This document shows positions 15,449 through 20,685 of a DNA stretch of 20,685 nt, piece by piece. A program made the translations under genes and the position numbers. The stretch's first letter is position 1, and every line of letters begins with the position of its first letter. The DNA is from Gammaproteobacteria bacterium. GTDB taxonomy: Bacteria; Pseudomonadota; Gammaproteobacteria; Eutrophobiales; Eutrophobiaceae. The notes under the pieces are model-generated. The model saw only the letters and a list, made by a program, of their open reading frames with translations, had not been told where the DNA came from and made no database searches. The stretch is from positions 1 to 20,685 of the forward strand of contig JAENIZ010000032.1 in NCBI GenBank assembly GCA_016844485.1, written 5' to 3'.

Positions 15449-17092
15449 TTATGACGATAACGGGCCTGTAGATATGACTTCATGATCATGCAGATAAGAA
15501 TCGTTGACAGGATAGTTATCAAATTCAATGGAATAATAATCTTCAAAAAATGGTTTAATCGTCTCTTCAATTTTTTGATCGTATTCTGGTGCGATATGTA
15601 GAAGACGGCCGCTATGGTCATTCTTGAATTCATGATTGGAAATAATGGGAACACCGGATTTGATGACATAACGGGGTGCGTTAAACATCATCTCCTTGTT
15701 TTCCATCTCATCGTAAATAGTGATATCGGCGTCGGCTCCTGGCCCAAGGTGTCCTTTGTTTCGCAGGCCGAGTGCACGTGCTGGCCCGGCACGGGTGATG
15801 ATAGCAATTTCGTTGAGGGTATATTCCCGCTCCAGATCATTAAGAGCAGTCTTTGCAATGGCCTTTTGATTAACACGGGCAATTTCCTCCCGACGAAAGC
15901 TTTTGTCCATCAACAGACGGACTAATTTTGGATAATTCATAAATGAGCCACCATTCGGATGATCGGTGGACAAGATGACTCGCCACGGGTCCTCTGATAG
16001 CAGGAACAATTCCAGTCCAATTGCCCATTGCATGGTATGCGTGTAGACGTGTTCCTGATATGTGAATGGGACGATACCACACCCGCTTTCACACTCCGTA
16101 TCCGCATTGACCCACTTGTTTTTACTGATACCGCGCAATACATAGGCGAGTGGTGCATCCGCTGTCATGATGGCTGCTTTACCGAACATGACCTGACCGA
16201 CGTCACAGGTGATGTTGGGATGTTGATTGATGTACTCTACGATTTCTGCCGCTTTTGAACTCGGGTTTTTACCTATTTCGCCGCCATAACTATTAAACTG
16301 AATGTGGGCTATGTGGGCACGCTGATCACCGGCAGTGCGCATGGTCTCGAGGGTAGTTAGATAGTTACCACTATGGCCTAGGTTATTACAATGGATGTGC
16401 GGTGGAGTAGGGAAACCCATGGCAGTTACTGCATTAATGAAGGCCTCAATAATCTGGCGAGGGGAAATTCCGTTACTTTTCTCATCAATATCAGAAACAT
16501 TGGTGTTGCGCTTCCCTTTCCAGGGTTCATCACCACCTGGATTGACCAGCTTGGGGGTATAGGCCTTGGCGGCATTCATCCACCAGGCAACGGCTTGACG
16601 GAATTCCTCATGCCGGCCCTCTTTAAGCAGTTTTTGCAGAAAGATATTATTGCCTAATAAGACGTAGAACCCCTTGTCAATTACCGGGGTATCATCAAGT
16701 TCCTCCAGTGCATGTCTGGATGAAAGGGGGGGAATGGCCGCTTCCATTGCCGTGGTATAGCCGAGGGTGGCATAACGGTAACCGGTAGCAAAGGTAGACG
16801 GGAGTATGCCACCTGAACCTGATCGGGTATAGGGTGTACCGGGGTGGGGATCTCTTTTGTGATCTTCGGGCATGAGTTTGCGCCCGGAATTGACCTTTTG
16901 ACCTGCGATATGGCAATGGATATCGACAGCGCCCGGCATGATCACCATGCCCTGGGCATCAATGCGGGAAGCATCATCAGGGATGGACTCTACAATACGG
17001 CCATCCTCGATACATATATCCCGGGTTTCCCCGTCAATTTTGTTAATGGGATCGTAGACTTTCCCATTGACGATACGCATTGCAGATGACAT
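15449..17092 (-). CDS. fwdA: Formylmethanofuran dehydrogenase subunit A (formyl-methanofuran hydrolase), intact copy
   Basis: A 547-residue amidohydrolase that releases formate from formylmethanofuran (or condenses it in the reverse direction); in Fwd complexes the formate passes through an internal channel to subunit B. The dinuclear metal site is complete: H59 and H61 (DIHCHIAG), the carboxylated Lys181 (KLVNPGG), H232/H234 (PHIHCNNLG), H260/H263 in the HIAHIQFNSYGG block, and D377 (STDHPNGG). GGAG lies just upstream of the ATG at 17092; an in-frame ATG four codons later is an alternative. It follows fwdB by 50 bases and is tightly followed by ftr. As the fhcA copy is broken, this may be the only working A subunit in the window. 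Confidence 0.95.
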   Translation of the reverse strand: MSSAMRIVNGKVYDPINKIDGETRDICIEDGRIVESIPDDASRIDAQGMVIMPGAVDIHCHIAGQKVNSGRKLMPEDHKRDPHPGTPYTRSGSGGILPSTFATGYRYATLGYTTAMEAAIPPLSSRHALEELDDTPVIDKGFYVLLGNNIFLQKLLKEGRHEEFRQAVAWWMNAAKAYTPKLVNPGGDEPWKGKRNTNVSDIDEKSNGISPRQIIEAFINAVTAMGFPTPPHIHCNNLGHSGNYLTTLETMRTAGDQRAHIAHIQFNSYGGEIGKNPSSKAAEIVEYINQHPNITCDVGQVMFGKAAIMTADAPLAYVLRGISKNKWVNADTECESGCGIVPFTYQEHVYTHTMQWAIGLELFLLSEDPWRVILSTDHPNGGSFMNYPKLVRLLMDKSFRREEIARVNQKAIAKTALNDLEREYTLNEIAIITRAGPARALGLRNKGHLGPGADADITIYDEMENKEMMFNAPRYVIKSGVPIISNHEFKNDHSGRLLHIAPEYDQKIEETIKPFFEDYYSIEFDNYPVNDSYLHDHEVISTGPLSS

Positions 17093-17142
17093 TAAAACTC
17101 CATTCGATTTTTATTTTTATTATTTAATGAGAATAAGTGGTT

Positions 17143-18507
17143 TTACAAAGGTGTTAATGAAGCGACCTTGGCCTCTCCCCTTACACCTGATGTCCCATAT
17201 TTTGACAACATCAGTTCGCGTACGCGTTTTTTAATTGCTGTCAGTATTTCTTCATCTGACGGAAAAGGAGAATCATAGGCCTTGCGTAAAGTAATCGGCA
17301 CATCATCCATTCTGTATACCGTACCGGTGGTATTTATCCCATAGGTCGCCGTCGTAAAAGCAACATGTGCAAGCGAACTGGTTATTGTTTGCTTGGGATC
17401 GAGTGAGATTACCGGGATCCGTTTCATATGTTCAATAGCCGGTTTGGGGAAATTGGAAGCAGGGTCACTGGCAATAAACATTGCCGCATCCGCATCCCTA
17501 TTTGAGAGCGTATCCACGGTGGTAAATTCGCCAGGATTGAAACGGGGATAGCCAAGGTTGAAATTTACACCGAATGGATAGCCGGTTTGCCAGGATACAA
17601 CATTGTCAGCACCCGTAACATTACCATGCCCACGCGCCGGTTTAACAACAAAGTGCGTGAATTCATTTAAATCAGTTCCTAATGCCATCAATGCTCCGGA
17701 ATTAAAATGACGGCCTCGGGTCATGGTCAGGCCCATTCCGAAGAAGATGACACCATAGTTACACTTCTTCATGCGATCTACCAGGTCTTCGAGTGTGGCA
17801 AGGGATACACCGGTAATTTTTTCGATCGAAGGATCAATTGACTTGCCTTTGACGAGGGCACGCAGAGCCCATAACAATTCAAAGTCCTTGCCAGGTTTAA
17901 CCTTGATCTGAATGTTTGCAACCGGATCACTAGCAGTCTTTCTGACATCGACCAGGACAATGGTACGATCCTTCTTTCCATTCGGAATAAACATGCCCTT
18001 GGTCGTCACTGCATAGCGCGTAAAAAGGCGTGGATGGGATACTGCAGGATTGCCGCCCCAGAAGATTACCATGTCTGCCCGATTTTTCACCTCACCAAGT
18101 GACATGGTGCTTTCACCAACCCCCTGGAAGGCCATACCGGTTGGGCCATGACAAACCGATGTGGTGGTATCGATCGTGCCGTGTATGTAATCAGCAATAG
18201 CAACCGCCTCACGCTGGGCCTCAGAAGTGGTATCACTTAAGCCATAGATAATGGGGAATTTTGCATTAACCAGTACCTGGGCAGCCTCTTCGACAGCCTC
18301 ATCAAAGTCGACTTCCTTGCCATCGATCATTGCCGCTGGCCGATCCTCAATTACGTGTTCAGCATACCATGCCCGACCAAGAACACAGGCATTCTTGGCT
18401 TTGGTAATGCGATGTTCATCGAGGTCTACCGTGAGTTCCATGTCATCACAGAGACAACCGCAAAAGGTACAAGTCGCATTCTTTACTGTTCGAATATTTT
18501 CGCTCAT
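17143..18507 (-). CDS. fwdB: Formylmethanofuran dehydrogenase subunit B (Mo/W-pterin catalytic subunit)
   Basis: A 454-residue redox subunit that interconverts formate and CO2 at a molybdenum or tungsten bis-MGD centre. The N-terminus has the [4Fe-4S] cysteines C13, C16, C20 and C41. The metal-ligand pair Cys119-His120 is present in TSVCHGPTGMAFQ, matching the ligand Cys of archaeal FwdB. Further archaeal-type signatures are FWGGNPAVSHPR, RGHGNVTGADNVVSWQTGYP and GYPRFNPGEFT. None of these is kept in the other B copy (11523-12800). Subunit D, 62 bases upstream, supplies the dinucleotide-binding domain that this protein lacks at its C-terminus. The start ATG is preceded by GCGAGA within a GAGATATCTC palindrome. 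The redox type is strongly supported; physiological direction and metal are not decided by sequence. Confidence 0.93.
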   Translation of the reverse strand: MSENIRTVKNATCTFCGCLCDDMELTVDLDEHRITKAKNACVLGRAWYAEHVIEDRPAAMIDGKEVDFDEAVEEAAQVLVNAKFPIIYGLSDTTSEAQREAVAIADYIHGTIDTTTSVCHGPTGMAFQGVGESTMSLGEVKNRADMVIFWGGNPAVSHPRLFTRYAVTTKGMFIPNGKKDRTIVLVDVRKTASDPVANIQIKVKPGKDFELLWALRALVKGKSIDPSIEKITGVSLATLEDLVDRMKKCNYGVIFFGMGLTMTRGRHFNSGALMALGTDLNEFTHFVVKPARGHGNVTGADNVVSWQTGYPFGVNFNLGYPRFNPGEFTTVDTLSNRDADAAMFIASDPASNFPKPAIEHMKRIPVISLDPKQTITSSLAHVAFTTATYGINTTGTVYRMDDVPITLRKAYDSPFPSDEEILTAIKKRVRELMLSKYGTSGVRGEAKVASLTPL

Positions 18508-18569
18508 GAGATATCTCGCTAATTAATATCGTTATGTATTTAAATAGTTACATCATTATAGTATAGTAT

Positions 18570-18917
18570 TCAAACATCTACTTTTTCTATCTTCACTTCC
18601 ATGTGTTTGGAGAGTGGCATGCCACTACCAGCGGTTTCACCGGCCATTAATTGACTCGAAGGAGGGCCATAGGGGATAAATAAAACGCCGTGCGGCAAAT
18701 CTTCAGGTTTCCTTCCCCTGCATGTGACGATTATTTCTCCGGTCTCGTTACTCAGGCGCGCCCGATCACCTTCTTGTAATCCAAGGCGTTCCATGTCTTC
18801 CGTATTGATGTCCAACATGGAAGTTTCATGCTGATATTCTGCTTTTAATTTTCCTTTATTGAGGGCGGTCCCCTGTTCACTGGTACGGCCCGGTATTAAA
18901 ATCATGGTTTCTGTCAT
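18570..18917 (-). CDS. fwdD: Formylmethanofuran dehydrogenase subunit D (molybdopterin dinucleotide-binding)
   Basis: A 115-residue protein with the molybdopterin-dinucleotide-binding double-psi beta-barrel. It opens with LIPGRTSEQG, continues with DMERLGLQEGDRARLSN, and ends with FIPYGP (residues 80-85) and GSGMP (97-101), the landmarks of archaeal FwdD/FmdD. In archaea this subunit completes the pterin site of FwdB; methylotroph Fhc clusters do not normally have it. It is the first gene of the fwd cluster here and lies 62 AT-rich bases before fwdB. GAGAG stands near the ATG at 18917. Its presence, with the Cys-type B subunit, is the best sign that this cluster encodes a redox-active enzyme. 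Confidence 0.9.
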   Translation of the reverse strand: MTETMILIPGRTSEQGTALNKGKLKAEYQHETSMLDINTEDMERLGLQEGDRARLSNETGEIIVTCRGRKPEDLPHGVLFIPYGPPSSQLMAGETAGSGMPLSKHMEVKIEKVDV

Positions 18918-18972
18918 GACACTCTCACGGATATTATCGATTTGTCCATTCTGTTAGAAATCATATTCTGAA

Positions 18973-18990
18973 AACGAGGCCCGACTCGTT
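18973..18990 (-). terminator. Possible weak terminator after the flavoprotein gene
   Basis: A 6-bp inverted repeat, AACGAG-TCGGGC-CTCGTT read on the minus strand, starts in the stop codon of the upstream gene and runs into TTTT. The stem is short and the T run brief, so readthrough into fwdD remains possible. Confidence 0.35.
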
Positions 18991-20685
18991 CATATCAGCT
19001 GGTGCTCCTGGGCTACCTTGTGCAGGCAGTGCTTGGTCCAGTGGCGGGTCAATTTCTCATGCACCGCGTTTTGGCACAGGCGCTGGCGCAAGGTTGGGAA
19101 TACCACCTGGTCCAAGAGTTGATCCTGGTTGAAGCACGAGAAGACCACGGATTCCTTACCGGTCTTCGGATCGCGGTGTAGTGTCAGGCACTGGGCGCAG
19201 ATTTCCTTCATCATGCATTGCATCGGTGCGTTGATGCTGCCGATACCTACATGATTGGGGTTCAGGTATTCCTTAAGCACCGTGTGCCGTGACTCGCGCA
19301 CCGCGTTCATCATCATATCCGAACCGATGGCGATGATGCGGTCGACAGTGTCGAGCGGTGTTTGGACCTCACCCAGTTCTCCCTTGGCGTAAGTCACCAT
19401 CGCCTGGACGATATTGCCGACGAACGTATGGTCCTGGGGCCGCCCGGGCTCAAAGCCGGGGGCCTGGTCGCAGCACCAGATAACCTCGTCGGCGGCGGCC
19501 TCTATGTTCTCAATGTGATAGCGGTCATGTACTGTCTTGTAGGCAGCGAAGTACAGTACCTTCGAACCGGCCTGGCGTATGGCCTGGCCGATGGAGAACA
19601 GAACGGCATTGCCCAGGCCACCCCCCAAAAGGAGCACGGTCTCGTCACTTGGCGTCTCGGTGGGGGCACCGGTCGGTCCCATAAGGACCACCTGTTCTCC
19701 GGGCTTGAGCAAGGCGCACAGGTCGGAGGAGCCGCCCATTTCCAATACGATAACCGAAACGAGTCCTTTTTCGCGGTCCACCCAGGCGCCGGTCAGCGCT
19801 ATCCCTTCCATGGCCAGGATAGTGCCGTTGACGCGCACTGCATTGGCCTCATAGTTCTGCAGCCGGAAGAACTGTCCGGGTTTGAACTCCTTGGCGGCTA
19901 ACGGCGCGTGGACGATGACCTCGACGATGGTCGGAGTCAGGCGTTTGACCTCTTGGACCTTGGCTCTCAGTCCGTCGTTGAGGCGCATCACCAGGTCAGC
20001 AGGTGACACTGAAGAAGGCGTGATCCTGCCCAGTATCCGGTGAATCACCGGGTAGCCCTGCTTGGCGCTGGCAATGGCCTTGACCACGTTACCGGCGAAT
20101 GACGGATGCAGATCGCCGAAGAAGCTCATTGCCCGCCCGTCATCGCGGAGATCCATCAAGATATGCACATTTTTCGGTTTCGTGGACCACTCCGGCGTGA
20201 CCTTGTTGCCGTCCTCGTCGTAGGCCTGGAAGTACTTGTTGTCGATCTCGGCAAAGCCGGGGCGCTCGCGAGCCAGGACGGTGTTGGGTTGCGTGCCGGC
20301 GGCAATTAGCAGCGAACGTGCGGGCAAAGTCACATACTCGCCGGTTGGCTTCGGCCGGCCATCCTCGCCAATGGACTGGCGTTCCAGGCGGATCGCCTTG
20401 ACATGGCCGTATTCGTCCACCTCGACCTCCGTGGGCGCCAGTAATTCGGCGAAACGGACCCCCTGTTCAAGGGTCTTTATGATTTCCTCGTGATTCAACT
20501 GATAACTGGGTGAGCCGGTCATCCGACGCCTGTAAGCAATAGTCGAGCCGCCCCACTGGTTGAGTAGCTCTATAAAGCCGGGTTCACGGCCCTCTTTCGC
20601 TGCAGATTCCCGCTCGGCGCGGAGCGCCCGGGCATGACTGACAAACTCGTCGACAATGGTCAGTTCCTCTTTTGTATAGGTGGCC
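18990..20685 (-). CDS. Fused GltD-like/PyrK-like iron-sulfur flavoprotein oxidoreductase, C-terminal part (5' end outside window)
   Basis: The frame is open to base 20685, so this is the C-terminal 564 residues of a longer protein; the ATG at 20522 is internal. The first 225 or so residues resemble the end of a GltD-type FAD/NAD(P)H oxidoreductase (SLLIAAGTQPNT, then FFGDLHPSFAGNVVKAI). A ferredoxin-reductase/PyrK-type module follows: FAD-binding FKPGQFFRLQNY, a nucleotide-binding loop LLLGGGLGNAVLF, and a cysteine set C-x5-C-x2-C-x17-C (QCMMKEICAQC onwards) like the PyrK [2Fe-2S] site. This domain pair recalls NfnAB-type NADH/NADPH/ferredoxin enzymes, here in one chain. Base composition is clearly richer in G+C than the genes to its left. 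A role in moving electrons between ferredoxin and NAD(P) is plausible from its position beside fwd-fdxA, but not shown. Confidence 0.8.
   Translation of the reverse strand, partial: ATYTKEELTIVDEFVSHARALRAERESAAKEGREPGFIELLNQWGGSTIAYRRRMTGSPSYQLNHEEIIKTLEQGVRFAELLAPTEVEVDEYGHVKAIRLERQSIGEDGRPKPTGEYVTLPARSLLIAAGTQPNTVLARERPGFAEIDNKYFQAYDEDGNKVTPEWSTKPKNVHILMDLRDDGRAMSFFGDLHPSFAGNVVKAIASAKQGYPVIHRILGRITPSSVSPADLVMRLNDGLRAKVQEVKRLTPTIVEVIVHAPLAAKEFKPGQFFRLQNYEANAVRVNGTILAMEGIALTGAWVDREKGLVSVIVLEMGGSSDLCALLKPGEQVVLMGPTGAPTETPSDETVLLLGGGLGNAVLFSIGQAIRQAGSKVLYFAAYKTVHDRYHIENIEAAADEVIWCCDQAPGFEPGRPQDHTFVGNIVQAMVTYAKGELGEVQTPLDTVDRIIAIGSDMMMNAVRESRHTVLKEYLNPNHVGIGSINAPMQCMMKEICAQCLTLHRDPKTGKESVVFSCFNQDQLLDQVVFPTLRQRLCQNAVHEKLTRHWTKHCLHKVAQEHQLI

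Overview
The window comes from a Gram-negative bacterium that oxidises methanol with a lanthanide-type methanol dehydrogenase (XoxF) and handles one-carbon units on tetrahydromethanopterin (H4MPT) and methanofuran (or its bacterial analogue methylofuran). Signal peptides, Shine-Dalgarno sites and the mix of genes fit a methylotrophic proteobacterium, but the sequence alone does not fix the lineage. Base composition is moderate overall. It is richer in G+C in xoxF and in the last gene, and AT-rich in the first fhc cluster.

Layout. Plus strand, 1-3700: the 3' part of xoxF, a strong terminator, then a periplasmic block of a pseudoazurin-type cupredoxin, xoxJ and an exported protein of unknown function. 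Everything after that lies on the minus strand and is transcribed leftwards. From right to left: the C-terminal part of a fused GltD-like/PyrK-like flavoprotein (20685-18990); fwdD-fwdB-fwdA-ftr-fwdC-fdxA (18917-13326); a 525-base gap without a convincing gene; fhcB-fhcA-fhcD-fhcC (12800-8170); and fdhB-fdhA (8159-3697). fdhA ends tail-to-tail against the plus-strand block, the two stop codons sharing a CTAG.

The main point is that two paralogous C1-transfer clusters stand side by side and are not equivalent. The left one (fhcBADC) is the usual methylotroph formyltransferase/hydrolase: its B subunit lacks the Cys-His active-site motif, and it is followed directly by an NAD-dependent formate dehydrogenase. 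The right one looks like a true molybdenum/tungsten formylmethanofuran dehydrogenase of archaeal type: its B subunit keeps the N-terminal [4Fe-4S] cysteines and the metal-ligand Cys119-His120, and it has the separate dinucleotide-binding subunit FwdD. It is flanked by a 7Fe ferredoxin gene and a flavin oxidoreductase gene. The cell could therefore finish C1 oxidation in two ways: by hydrolysis to formate and then FDH to CO2 plus NADH, or by direct oxidation of the formyl group to CO2 with electrons passed to low-potential ferredoxin and perhaps on to NAD(P). The second branch could also run in reverse as CO2 reduction.

As read here, each cluster carries one damaged gene. fhcA of the left cluster has lost an internal segment and shifted frame, and fwdC of the right cluster has a single-base frameshift in a G run. 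Whether these are real mutations or assembly errors decides which route works.
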